Source: Phycisphaeraceae bacterium (lineage in GTDB: Bacteria > Planctomycetota > Phycisphaerae > Phycisphaerales > Phycisphaeraceae). From it: 64,000 bases of DNA. Of this stretch, positions 51,060-59,840 are shown one piece after another (the first letter of the stretch is position 1; every line of letters begins with the position of its first letter). The translations under genes were made by a program, and so were the position numbers. The stretch covers positions 868,001-932,000 of the forward strand of contig JAVKCD010000025.1 of NCBI GenBank assembly GCA_040222855.1. Reading direction: 5' to 3'. Below the pieces are notes generated by a model, which was not told where the DNA came from, made no database searches, and saw only the letters and a list, made by a program, of their open reading frames with translations.

Positions 51060-51857
51060 TTAACGCTGGGCATTCAGCGCCCACGAATAATCAACAAACT
51101 CAATCCGCGGGCTGCGTCCCCGGTCCATCGCCGTCTTGAGCGCAGGCATGTATCGCGCCGCATAAGCCTCCACCGACCCCGCTTCATCCACAAAATCCTG
51201 CCCGTACCAGTCGTACAACTTAGTCAACCGCAGCCGGTTGCGACGCACATCGTATGAAGCCCAGCGCGGGTCACGATGGCTTGCCGCCGTCGCCCGCTCA
51301 AGCTGTTCATCGAGATCATCCCCCGTGTACGCAAACCGCCGAAGCAGCGGGCAGCTCTCCGCCGCACAGACCAGTGCAAAGTGAATCCGGGCATCCTTAA
51401 AGACAGGCCGAATCAGCTCATGCTCGATCTGATTCAGGCTGTACGTCCCCCCCGCTACCGCCCACCGCTCATGATCCCACCGCTTCGCCTCAGGAATATC
51501 CATGATCGACTCAAGATCGCCCCCCTCGTCGTACTCCGTGATGAGCTTCAACGTGAAAGCGTTGTACGCATTGATCAGCAACGCCAGATGCTCCTCCTCA
51601 CTGAGCCTCTCGACATCAACACGACCGACCGCCCCGATGTACCCATCCAGAACCGAAGAATCAGAGGCAACGCCACCATAATCCACCTCACCCTGCTCAT
51701 TCACATGAGCCTTCAGCAGCGCATCAAACGGCCCGTGATCAATCTCCGTCCCACCGGTCTCCCGGGCCACCCGCTTGATCGCCCCCAACGGATTGGCCAA
51801 CACAGGCGTAACAGCCACCAACAAAGCAAGCAGCAGAACAAGGTGGCGGACGCTCAT
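51060..51857 (-). CDS. DUF547 domain protein, exported
   Basis: 265 residues from ATG 51857 (S-V-R-H-L-V-L-L-L), with AGGAAGG upstream. A signal peptide (1-22) is followed by the DUF547 core: A-L-L-I-N-A-Y-N-A-F-T-L-K-L-I, Y-S-L-N-Q-I-E-H-E, I-H-F-A-L-V-C-A-A-E-S-C-P-L-L and the late L-T-K-L-Y-D-W-Y-G-Q-D-F. The conserved Cys and Glu resemble a thiol-active fold, but no activity is proven for the family. It is upstream of the redox fusion gene, suggesting a common function in periplasmic redox. Confidence 0.87.
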   Translation of the reverse strand: MSVRHLVLLLALLVAVTPVLANPLGAIKRVARETGGTEIDHGPFDALLKAHVNEQGEVDYGGVASDSSVLDGYIGAVGRVDVERLSEEEHLALLINAYNAFTLKLITEYDEGGDLESIMDIPEAKRWDHERWAVAGGTYSLNQIEHELIRPVFKDARIHFALVCAAESCPLLRRFAYTGDDLDEQLERATAASHRDPRWASYDVRRNRLRLTKLYDWYGQDFVDEAGSVEAYAARYMPALKTAMDRGRSPRIEFVDYSWALNAQR

Positions 51858-52001
51858 AAATAATAGATTCCTTCCTGGCGTGGTCTCAATCAACGCGCCA
51901 CCATCCCACTTGATTCCCGACCCCTCAAGCCTAACCACTCAAGCCCGAGCACGAACCCCCAGATCGTGACCTGTCCCGGTCCCGACCTCTAGAATGCCAC
52001 G

Positions 52002-54083
52002 ATGGGCGACAACCCCTTCCAACTCGTCTCCGAGTTCACCCCCATGGGCGACCAGCCCGCAGCCATCGACGCGCTGACCGATGGCATCGAAGCCGGCGAG
52101 CGCTACCAGACACTCCTGGGGGCCACCGGAACCGGCAAAACCTTCACGATGGCCCACACCATCGCCCGAATCAACAAACCCACACTCATCATCTCCCACA
52201 ACAAAACCCTCGCCGCCCAGCTCTACGAAGAGATGCGTGAGCTGTTCCCCAACAACGCCGTCTCCTACTTCGTTTCCTACTACGACTACTACCAGCCCGA
52301 AGCCTACATCCCCCAACGCGACATCTACATCGAAAAAGACTCCTCCCGCAACGACGACCTCGACCGACTCCGCATGGCCGCCACCTCCAACCTCGTCTCC
52401 CGCCGCGATACCATCGTTGTCGCCTCCGTCTCCTGCATCTTCGGACTCGGCTCGCCCGACGCCTTCAAGAACGCCGTCATCTCCATCTCCGTCGGGCAGA
52501 TGCTCCCCCGCCAGGACTTCCTCCGCGCGCTGACCGACCTCCAATACAGCCGCTCCGAGTACGAACTCAAACGCGGGACCTTCCGCGTCCGTGGCGACGT
52601 CATCGAACTCGTGCCCGCCTCCGAAGAGTTCGCCTACCGCATCGAACTCTTTGGCGACGAGGTCGAGTCACTCGCCCTCATCCACCCGACCTCGGGCGAA
52701 CTCCTCGCCCAGGAACAGCACCTCCACGTCTTCCCCGCCGTCAACTACGTCATGCCCGAGGAAAAACTCGCCTCAGCCCTCGACTCCATCAAAGAAGAGC
52801 TCGACCGCCACGCCATGAAACTCCGGTCCGAAGGCAAACTCCTCGAAGCCCAACGACTCGTCGCCAGAACCAAATACGACCTCGAAATGATGGAAGAAGT
52901 CGGCTACTGCTCAGGCGTCGAGAACTACTCCCGGCACCTCGACGGCCGCCCGGCCGGCTCCCGACCCTACACCCTCCTCGACTACTTCCCGCCAGAAGAC
53001 TGGCTGTTCATCATCGACGAATCCCACGTCACTCTCCCGCAGATCAAGGCCATGTACAACGGCGACCAGGCCCGCAAACGTGTCCTCGTCGATCACGGCT
53101 TTCGACTCCCCTCCGCACTCGATAACCGACCCCTCAAGTTTGAAGAGGTCGAAAAAACCTGGCACCAGGTCGTCTTCGTCTCCGCCACACCCGGACCCTT
53201 CGAACTCGAAAGAACCGCGGGCCAGGTCGTCGAACAGATCATCCGCCCCACCGGACTCGTCGACCCTGTGATCGAAATCCGACCCGCCGCCGGACAGGTC
53301 CCCGACCTGCTCGAGCAGATCGTCCAACGCAAAGCCGCCGGTGAACGCGTCATCGTCACCACCCTCACCAAACGCCTCGCTGAAGACCTCGCCGCCTACC
53401 TCGCCGGTCAGGACATCAACTGCCGCTACCTCCACTCCGAGATCGACACCCTCGACCGCGTCGTCATCCTCCGCGAACTCCGCGAAGGACAGTTCGACGT
53501 GCTCGTAGGCGTCAATCTCCTCCGCGAAGGACTCGATCTCCCCGAGGTCTCCATGGTCGCCATCCTCGACGCCGACAAAACCGGCTTCCTCCGCTCCGCC
53601 ACCAGCCTCATCCAGCAGATCGGCCGCGCCGCCCGAAACGTCAACGCCTTCGTCGTCCTCTACGCCGACGAAGTCACCCCCGCCATGCAGGAAGCCATAG
53701 ACGAAACCGAACGCCGCCGCGAGAAACAGCTCGCATACAACGCCCAACACAACATCACCCCTCAGACCGTCAAAAAAGCCATCCGCCAGGGCATCGAACT
53801 CGAACTCCGCGCCCGCCGCACCGCCCGCCAGCTCATGGCCCCCGAAGCCGAAGACCAGGACATCGACCGCGAAGAACTCCTCGCCGAACTCGAAAAGCAG
53901 ATGTTCACCGCCGCCGAAGCCCTCGAGTTCGAAAAAGCCGCCTCCATCCGCGACAAAATTAAACAGGTCAAAGAAACCCCCGAACTCGCCCGCCTACCCA
54001 TCGAACGAACACCCAAAAGAAAACCAGGCACCCCCGGAACACGCGTCGTCAAACGCAGTAAAAAATGGAACGCCCCCGGCTGA
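52002..54083 (+). CDS. uvrB: Excinuclease ABC subunit B (UvrB)
   Basis: 693 residues. Walker A G-A-T-G-T-G-K-T (40-47), the DNA-binding beta-hairpin Y-Y-D-Y-Y-Q-P-E-A-Y, D-E-S-H-V-T, Q-Q-I-G-R-A-A-R-N-V and the C-terminal UVR motif (L-E-K-Q-M-F-T-A-A-E-A-L-E-F-E-K-A-A) are all present. UvrB unwinds and verifies damage with UvrA and then recruits UvrC. Close to a Gly-rich C-terminus with KRKPGTPGTR. A short gap separates it from the lipoprotein gene. Confidence 0.97.
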   Translation: MGDNPFQLVSEFTPMGDQPAAIDALTDGIEAGERYQTLLGATGTGKTFTMAHTIARINKPTLIISHNKTLAAQLYEEMRELFPNNAVSYFVSYYDYYQPEAYIPQRDIYIEKDSSRNDDLDRLRMAATSNLVSRRDTIVVASVSCIFGLGSPDAFKNAVISISVGQMLPRQDFLRALTDLQYSRSEYELKRGTFRVRGDVIELVPASEEFAYRIELFGDEVESLALIHPTSGELLAQEQHLHVFPAVNYVMPEEKLASALDSIKEELDRHAMKLRSEGKLLEAQRLVARTKYDLEMMEEVGYCSGVENYSRHLDGRPAGSRPYTLLDYFPPEDWLFIIDESHVTLPQIKAMYNGDQARKRVLVDHGFRLPSALDNRPLKFEEVEKTWHQVVFVSATPGPFELERTAGQVVEQIIRPTGLVDPVIEIRPAAGQVPDLLEQIVQRKAAGERVIVTTLTKRLAEDLAAYLAGQDINCRYLHSEIDTLDRVVILRELREGQFDVLVGVNLLREGLDLPEVSMVAILDADKTGFLRSATSLIQQIGRAARNVNAFVVLYADEVTPAMQEAIDETERRREKQLAYNAQHNITPQTVKKAIRQGIELELRARRTARQLMAPEAEDQDIDREELLAELEKQMFTAAEALEFEKAASIRDKIKQVKETPELARLPIERTPKRKPGTPGTRVVKRSKKWNAPG

Positions 54084-54111
54084 TCCAACCCCATCCGAAA
54101 GCAGACACCCT

Positions 54112-54804
54112 ATGAAACCATCACTCCTCCTCGCCCTCCTCACCACCGCCACCCTCCTCACCGGCTGCGCCGCCACCCCCGCCGCCCCCGCAACACCCAA
54201 AGAACGCGTCCTCCACCACTACGGCTACGACAACTGGGACCAGATCACCGGCATCGCCTTCGACTTCAAAGTCCAACGACCCAACGGCGACATCATGACC
54301 CGAAGCTGGCTCTGGAACACCGCCGAACACTACGCCGTCCTCAACCCCGGCGACCCCGACTCCGTCCTCATCGACCTCAACCACCCCGACCGCACCGACC
54401 AAACCAAACAGGCCCACGGCCGCTTCATCAACGACACCTACTGGCTCCTCTTCCCCTTCCAACTCGAATGGTCAGAGCCCACCCTCGAAGACCGCGGCAT
54501 CGCCGAAGCCCCCGACGGCGCCGACGCCGAGATGACCGAACTGCTCGTCGCCAGCTACCCCCAAGGCGGGTACACCCCCGGCGACGCCTACGAACTCTAC
54601 GTCACCCCCGAAGGCCGCATCGCCGCCTGGGTCTTTGTCCGCAACGACAACCGCCGACCCGCCATCTGGAACAACCAGGCCAACGCCGGACCCATCAAAC
54701 TCAACCTCAACTTCAAAGGCCCCAACGGCTTCCACCTCTGGTTCGACAACACCCGCATCCGACTCCAGGGCGAACGCTTCTGGCGAACAATCGAAGCCGA
54801 GTAA
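54112..54804 (+). CDS. Lipoprotein of unknown function
   Basis: 230 residues. Signal with lipobox L-T-G-C19 (residues 1-19), followed by an Ala/Pro linker. The body has many Trp and Asp residues (Y-D-N-W-D-Q-I-T-G-I-A-F-D, S-W-L-W-N-T-A-E-H) and the C-terminal strand F-H-L-W-F-D-N-T-R-I-R-L-Q-G. The pattern recalls outer-membrane lipoprotein carrier-like beta sheets, but I do not identify a family. It starts 28 bases after uvrB and ends before the non-coding stretch holding a palindrome copy. Confidence 0.75.
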   Translation: MKPSLLLALLTTATLLTGCAATPAAPATPKERVLHHYGYDNWDQITGIAFDFKVQRPNGDIMTRSWLWNTAEHYAVLNPGDPDSVLIDLNHPDRTDQTKQAHGRFINDTYWLLFPFQLEWSEPTLEDRGIAEAPDGADAEMTELLVASYPQGGYTPGDAYELYVTPEGRIAAWVFVRNDNRRPAIWNNQANAGPIKLNLNFKGPNGFHLWFDNTRIRLQGERFWRTIEAE

Positions 54805-55082
54805 CCCCGTCAACTGGCACCGCCACGCCACTTGAGCACACACAGTCCAGCCGTAACGTCCGGGTGGCGCATTGCACGCCGGAGGCGTGCTGTGTGAACT
54901 CATCAAAGACTGTAGCCATCACACCCATAACCCGCTACGAACGAGATGAAAGCGCTCTAACAAACGCCCACTAAACCGCCGACAACCCGAGCGCGACACG
55001 AGCCATAGGCGCAAGCCTGTGGGGCCATCCCCTCAAAAACCCACCACCATCACACATCACCCGCGTCGCAACACCACCAACG
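54805..55082. other. Non-coding gap holding palindromic repeats
   Basis: Together with the terminator that follows, this forms a gap of about 340 bases between the lipoprotein gene and the PEP-CTERM gene. It contains a perfect 7-bp stem (GCACGCC-GGA-GGCGTGC, 54874-54890) and palindrome copy C. No credible gene. Confidence 0.5.
54989..55034 (+). repeat. REP-like palindrome, copy C (intergenic)
   Basis: GAGCGCGAC, ACGAGCC, then CATAGGC-GCAA-GCCTGTG, then GGGCCATCCCCTC. The stem is seven pairs including one G-T. Relative to copies A and D, both sides of the stem have changed together. Intergenic, but it would still read T-S-H-R-R-K-P-V-G-P-S-P. Confidence 0.75.
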
Positions 55083-55117
55083 AAAAAAAGCGGCACGACC
55101 CCAAGGCCGTGCCGCTT
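55083..55117 (-). terminator. Intrinsic terminator of PEP-CTERM gene 55143
   Basis: On the minus strand AAGCGGCACG pairs perfectly with CGTGCCGCTT around a ten-base loop, followed by seven T. It lies 26 bases after the stop at 55143. Strong rho-independent terminator. Confidence 0.9.
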
Positions 55118-55142
55118 CAATCTAAACAAAATCAGTCTGACA

Positions 55143-55919
55143 TTACGCCGAGCGACGACGCAGGCCAAGGGCCGACAGTCCAGCCAGCGCCAGAGCCGCC
55201 GTGCCGGGCTCAGGAACAACCTCCAGCAGCACGTTGTCAAAGCTCACGCCACCGTTCAAGCCCGAGCCCAGGTCCGAAGGACCGCCCAGACGAACGATAT
55301 CAAAGCCAAAAGCCGCGTTCTGAACGATCGAAGCGACGTGCGTCCCGTTGATGTTGCCGTCGCCATTGAGGTCCAGCGTGAACACGACCTGGCTGTCCGT
55401 GATCTCGGCACGGAACGTGTGCCAGCCCTGCACAGGTGCGTTCACCAGCGGATCGCCAGCATCATCAACCATGTTATCGAACGCCACCCAGGAGCCGTCA
55501 CTACCCGCGCCAAACAGAACCGTCCGGATAGCGTAGTGACTTGGCGAGTTGTACATGCCCATCTCGATGATGTTTGCACCCGCGGCCGCCCGCAGGCCCG
55601 CCGTGTTCCGCCGATTCGCATTCGCCGCGTCATCATAGATGTCCGCACTGAACACCAGAACCTCGCCCGCACCCGGATAAACCGAGCCAAACGAGAGGCT
55701 GTTCGTGTTCGCACCCGTGAAGCTGCCACCCGTACCAGGGTGTGACATCGACTGACCCGGATTACCAAAACCGGTATCCAGCGTGCCATCGCCCAGGCTC
55801 CACACGCCACCGAGGCCAGCGGTGTCGGCGTACGACTCAAAATCCTCGTTGACGATGCTGGCCGAGGCCAACCCCGTCGTCATCAGAACCGCAGCAGCAC
55901 CGAACAGACAAGTCTTCAT
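55143..55919 (-). CDS. PEP-CTERM exported protein
   Basis: 258 residues from ATG 55919, with AGGAGG about eight bases upstream; an earlier in-frame codon would lie over the ribosome site. Signal peptide (1-21, ending A-S-A). The body is a jelly-roll type domain: N-E-D-F-E-S-Y, G-V-W-S-L-G-D-G, G-W-H-T-F-R-A-E-I and V-S-F-D-N-V-L-L-E-V, which resemble concanavalin-like or carbohydrate-binding domains of PEP-CTERM proteins. The tail is V-P-E-P-G-T, hydrophobic, then L-R-R-R-S-A. Exported and processed by an exosortase encoded elsewhere. A terminator follows. Confidence 0.85.
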   Translation of the reverse strand: MKTCLFGAAAVLMTTGLASASIVNEDFESYADTAGLGGVWSLGDGTLDTGFGNPGQSMSHPGTGGSFTGANTNSLSFGSVYPGAGEVLVFSADIYDDAANANRRNTAGLRAAAGANIIEMGMYNSPSHYAIRTVLFGAGSDGSWVAFDNMVDDAGDPLVNAPVQGWHTFRAEITDSQVVFTLDLNGDGNINGTHVASIVQNAAFGFDIVRLGGPSDLGSGLNGGVSFDNVLLEVVPEPGTAALALAGLSALGLRRRSA

Positions 55920-56124
55920 CTTCTTCCTCCTAAGGAAATCCAAAAACAGTGTTGATCACTAAAAAAAGCCGCAGGCAACTGCCCACAAACCACTCCTACT
56001 ATGACCGACACCGCCCCCGCCGTCCATTCAGACTAGAAGATTAAGCACAATAAACCTCAGCCAGACCCAAAAACCTACGTCACTCCCCCAGCCATCCCAT
56101 CTTCCAAACTCAGGCCCTGTCCCA

Positions 56125-57393
56125 TCACCATGTCTTCCGCAACCGCAACAGCCCAAAGCTAAGCAGCCAGAACCCCCCCGGCTCCGGCACGACCCCACCA
56201 AAACCAAAGCTCCCAGCCAGAATCGACAGGTCCACCAGATCAATCACCCCGTCAAAACTCGCATCGCCCGCCAGATAATCCCCGGTCCCCCCAAACCCCC
56301 CTGCCAGAATCGACAGATCAATCAGGTCCACCGACCGATCCAGATTCAAGTCCCCCGCTACCGACCCGAACAGCTCTGTGATCCACGCCAGCGCATCATC
56401 ACCATCAACCACCAGATCCCCATCAACATTCGCCACGCTCGCAGCATCCGCCACCCCCAACCGATCCAGAATCAACAGCAGATCACCCGCATCCAACCCG
56501 CCCGAGGCATCCAGATCACCCCCCAGCACAAGCTGCCAGGCACCCTGCGCCAGATACCCATGCGCCCGCGCCGTCGGATGCACACCATCAAAAAAAACAT
56601 AGCCATTCACATCACCCACCGGACTATCCAGATACGCATCCGTCGTATTCACAAATCCGTAACGCCCAGGATCATCCACCCAAGCATTCGTCATCGAAAA
56701 CACGTCCAGCGGATAAATCTCTGCCGGCCCCGTCTCATTCAACCCCTCGAGCACACCAGCCAGTTGGCTGTTATACGACGCCACAAACGTATCGATCACT
56801 TGCACCCCACCCCCGAAGTCCGGCGTCTGCCCCAGCGCCGGCAGATTCGGCACCACAAGGTGCCGCGCCCCCGCCGCCGTCAGACGCCCGATGTTCGTCT
56901 CGACGTTCGCCAGCATCGCCGCCACCCGCCCCGGCCCGTCCGCCGCCAACGACCCCGAAATATCAAACAGATCATTCCCCCCCGACCACAACGTAATCAA
57001 CTCATCACCATCCAGCACAGGGGACGAACCCAGAAAACGATTGACCTGCTCCCCCGCATTCGGGAAGTTGAACGTAAAAATAAACTCCCGCACCGTCAGA
57101 AAACCATCACCGCTCGTCGTCCCCCCATAAGCATAGTTCCGACCCCCCGAAGCACTCCGCACCGGATTCGCCACCCCAAGCCGTCCTGCCAACCCCTCCA
57201 CCCACACCGGCCCATCCGAAAAACGCCCAGCAAAATAATCCCCGCCCGGCACAAACCCAAACGTCCCCGCCGAAATGTTCCCCACATCCGACAACGAGTC
57301 ACCAAACGCAATCAACTCCGTGATCGCACCGGAAGCAGGCTTCGCAACCAGCGTCAACACGACCAGCCATGCTGTCAGAAATCGGGCTCTCAT
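56125..57393 (-). CDS. GDSL/SGNH hydrolase with dockerin-like loops and PEP-CTERM tail
   Basis: 422 residues from ATG 57393. A signal peptide (1-22, ending A-S-G) precedes the esterase block: F-G-D-S33-L-S-D, G-G-N-D-L-F near 117, and F-D-G-V-H-P-T with the Asp/His pair near 300. Then come four dockerin-like calcium loops (G-D-L-D-A-S-G-G-L-D, N-V-D-G-D-L-V-V-D, G-D-L-N-L-D-R-S-V-D, G-D-A-S-F-D-G-V-I-D). The end is V-P-E-P-G-G, hydrophobic, then R-L-R-K. A secreted esterase or lipase with two attachment modules. Divergent from the gene at 57541. Confidence 0.85.
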   Translation of the reverse strand: MRARFLTAWLVVLTLVAKPASGAITELIAFGDSLSDVGNISAGTFGFVPGGDYFAGRFSDGPVWVEGLAGRLGVANPVRSASGGRNYAYGGTTSGDGFLTVREFIFTFNFPNAGEQVNRFLGSSPVLDGDELITLWSGGNDLFDISGSLAADGPGRVAAMLANVETNIGRLTAAGARHLVVPNLPALGQTPDFGGGVQVIDTFVASYNSQLAGVLEGLNETGPAEIYPLDVFSMTNAWVDDPGRYGFVNTTDAYLDSPVGDVNGYVFFDGVHPTARAHGYLAQGAWQLVLGGDLDASGGLDAGDLLLILDRLGVADAASVANVDGDLVVDGDDALAWITELFGSVAGDLNLDRSVDLIDLSILAGGFGGTGDYLAGDASFDGVIDLVDLSILAGSFGFGGVVPEPGGFWLLSFGLLRLRKTW

Positions 57394-57540
57394 CCCCAAT
57401 CGCTCCGTAAGTAAAGTAACACACATCATCCTAGCGACAGTCTCGTCAAAAAACGCATACTTCTCAGACAACCACAGCGACATGCCCTGTCGACCCGTGC
57501 TCTAAACTCAAGAGCACCACAGACCACCCCGGAGTTACCC

Positions 57541-59694
57541 ATGCGACCCATACTCTCCTTACTCCTCACCCTCCTCCTCGCCACCACCACTCTCGCCCAG
57601 CAGGTCGAAGACTTCACCTTCCTCCAACTCAGCGACATCCACATCAACCCGCGCCCCGAAGGCCAACCCTACGACCCCAACGGCCGCAGCATCGAAAACC
57701 TCCAGTGGATCGCCTCCCAAACCAACCAACCCCAACACCTCTCCCCCTACAACATCACCGCACCAGCCCCCGACCTCGCCATCATCACCGGCGACCTCCT
57801 CGAATACGCCACCATCGCCGATACATGGAACGACCTCTATCGTGCCATCAACCCTCTCCCCACCGACAACTACCTCGTCGCCGGCAACCACGACAACACC
57901 TGGGCAAGCATCAACCACAAACTCCGCGAACACTTCGGCGGGGACAACTACGCCTTCTTCCACAAAGGCATCCACTTCATCCAGATCAACTCCGCCGGCC
58001 TCCTCGAACCACTACCCGCCATCGAACGCCGCACCCTCACCTGGCTCGAACAACAACTCGAACGCATCGGCACCAACACACCCATCGTCCTCTCTCTTCA
58101 CCACCCCCTCATCGACACCAACAGCTTCGCCTCCGAGTTCGACACCCTCCGACTCCACGAACTCCTCCGCGGACACAACGTCATCCTCATCATGGACGGC
58201 CACTGGCACAACGCCCAGACACGCAAGTGGCACCACTTCGACTCCGTCTGTGGCGGAACCACCTTCGGCGACAACACCGGCTACAGCACCGTCTCCATCC
58301 TCGACAACACCCTCCGCGTCGCCTACCGCTTCAAGAACCCCAAGCGCCCCATGCAGGGCCTCATCGAAAAGCCACTCACCACCCAACCACGAAACCTCGA
58401 CACACAGCTCCTCCTCCCTCCACGACTCGAACACAATCAAACGCTCCGTGTCGGACTCCGCATCGATGCCCCGCCCTCACACATCAAAGAGGTCCGCCTC
58501 CGCATCAATAGCAACCCCGAATCCTCCACGCCGCTGAAACCCGTCAACGACAACTGGATGGCCTCGATCAACACCTCCAACATGGTCCCCGGCCGCCACT
58601 TCGCCACCATCGATATCCAGCACGCCGATGGTGAAACCTTCACCCGCGCCGGTGAGTTTCTCATCCAGCCCGATCCGCAACTGATGTCCTACGACCTACG
58701 CCGCATGGAGGCAGGCTCAAAAACCACCCCAACCCTCCTCGATCAAGGCATCGCCGTCGCCGACACCAACGGACTCGTCCGCGTCTACAACCATGACCTC
58801 AGCCTACGCTGGTACACCTCCACCGGTGCCCAGATCGTCCACAGCCTCACCCGCCACAACGACCAACTCCTGGTCGGATCCGATGACGGCACCCTCCGTT
58901 TCTACCTCGCCGCCACCGGTCGACTCGACGCCACCTACAACGCCAAAGCCCCCATCTACGCCCCCGCCGTCACCGCCGTCACCGCCGACAACACCATCTA
59001 TCTCGCCGACGCCTCAGGACGCATCCACGCCATCAACCACGAAACCGCCAAGCCCATCTGGATCACCAAAGCCGCCGACTACGCCATCGAACAAGCACCC
59101 CTCATCACCAAAGACCTCGTCATCGTCGGTGCCTGGGACGGCATGATTCACGCCCTGGACCGAACCACAGGCGAAAAACGCTGGTCCGCATGGTCCGCCA
59201 AAGGACAGACCGACCGACAATCCCGCTACTACGGTCCCGCCGACTCTCCCCTCGTCGCTATCGACAACAACCTCTTCGTCACCGACCGAGGCTACGTCCT
59301 CGGACAGTTCAACCTCGACGGCGACTTCATCCGCACCCTCGACACCAACATCAGCGCCATCTCACCCAGCCAGGACGGCCCCGCCTTCTACGCCCGGGCC
59401 GTCGATAACCGACTCATCAAGTTCAACGCCCAAGGCGACAAACTCTGGGAAGTCCCCGTCCCCACCGGACGCCTCCCCACACCACCCACCCAACGCGGCA
59501 ACATCGTCGCCATCACCTCCAACGACGGTCTGCTCTCCATCCTCAGCGCCTCAGACGGCTCCCTCATCAACCAGATCCGCGTCAGCCCCGGAACCTACGT
59601 CCAGGCCGCCCCCGCCATCGACGCCCAGGGTCGCATCCACGTCGTCGACCTCGACGGCGTCCTCTCCCGAATCCAACACCACCAACAACACTGA
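57541..59694 (+). CDS. Exported metallophosphoesterase with PQQ-type beta-propeller
   Basis: 717 residues. Signal peptide (1-19, ending L-A). Metallophosphoesterase motifs: L-S-D-I-H, I-T-G-D-L-L-E, A-G-N-H-D, L-H-H-P-L-I and D-G-H-W-H-N. Then (about 380-710) repeats typical of PQQ/WD-like propellers: G-I-A-V-A-D-T-N-G-L-V-R-V-Y, L-L-V-G-S-D-D-G-T-L-R, V-I-V-G-A-W-D-G-M-I-H-A-L-D-R-T-T-G. The two halves are linked by an Ig-like segment. Periplasmic or extracellular; the substrate is not known. Confidence 0.84.
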   Translation: MRPILSLLLTLLLATTTLAQQVEDFTFLQLSDIHINPRPEGQPYDPNGRSIENLQWIASQTNQPQHLSPYNITAPAPDLAIITGDLLEYATIADTWNDLYRAINPLPTDNYLVAGNHDNTWASINHKLREHFGGDNYAFFHKGIHFIQINSAGLLEPLPAIERRTLTWLEQQLERIGTNTPIVLSLHHPLIDTNSFASEFDTLRLHELLRGHNVILIMDGHWHNAQTRKWHHFDSVCGGTTFGDNTGYSTVSILDNTLRVAYRFKNPKRPMQGLIEKPLTTQPRNLDTQLLLPPRLEHNQTLRVGLRIDAPPSHIKEVRLRINSNPESSTPLKPVNDNWMASINTSNMVPGRHFATIDIQHADGETFTRAGEFLIQPDPQLMSYDLRRMEAGSKTTPTLLDQGIAVADTNGLVRVYNHDLSLRWYTSTGAQIVHSLTRHNDQLLVGSDDGTLRFYLAATGRLDATYNAKAPIYAPAVTAVTADNTIYLADASGRIHAINHETAKPIWITKAADYAIEQAPLITKDLVIVGAWDGMIHALDRTTGEKRWSAWSAKGQTDRQSRYYGPADSPLVAIDNNLFVTDRGYVLGQFNLDGDFIRTLDTNISAISPSQDGPAFYARAVDNRLIKFNAQGDKLWEVPVPTGRLPTPPTQRGNIVAITSNDGLLSILSASDGSLINQIRVSPGTYVQAAPAIDAQGRIHVVDLDGVLSRIQHHQQH

Positions 59695-59799
59695 TCACAC
59701 ACTCATCGCGCGAATCCACCTTCACGATCGGCTCGCTTGGCCAATACGATCTCCAAGCCACACTGCGCACAGATAATCACAATCGATACTTATTTTACA

Positions 59800-59828
59800 T
59801 TGACGGGGGATAATCCGAGAATTATGCT
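59800..59828 (+). promoter_or_regulatory. Promoter of the AraC-type gene, short leader
   Basis: TTGACG (59800-59805), 17 bases, then TATGCT (59823-59828). Transcription would begin near 59835, about six bases before the ATG at 59841, and no ribosome site is visible. The transcript may be leaderless. Confidence 0.5.
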
Positions 59829-59840
59829 CAAATATCACCC

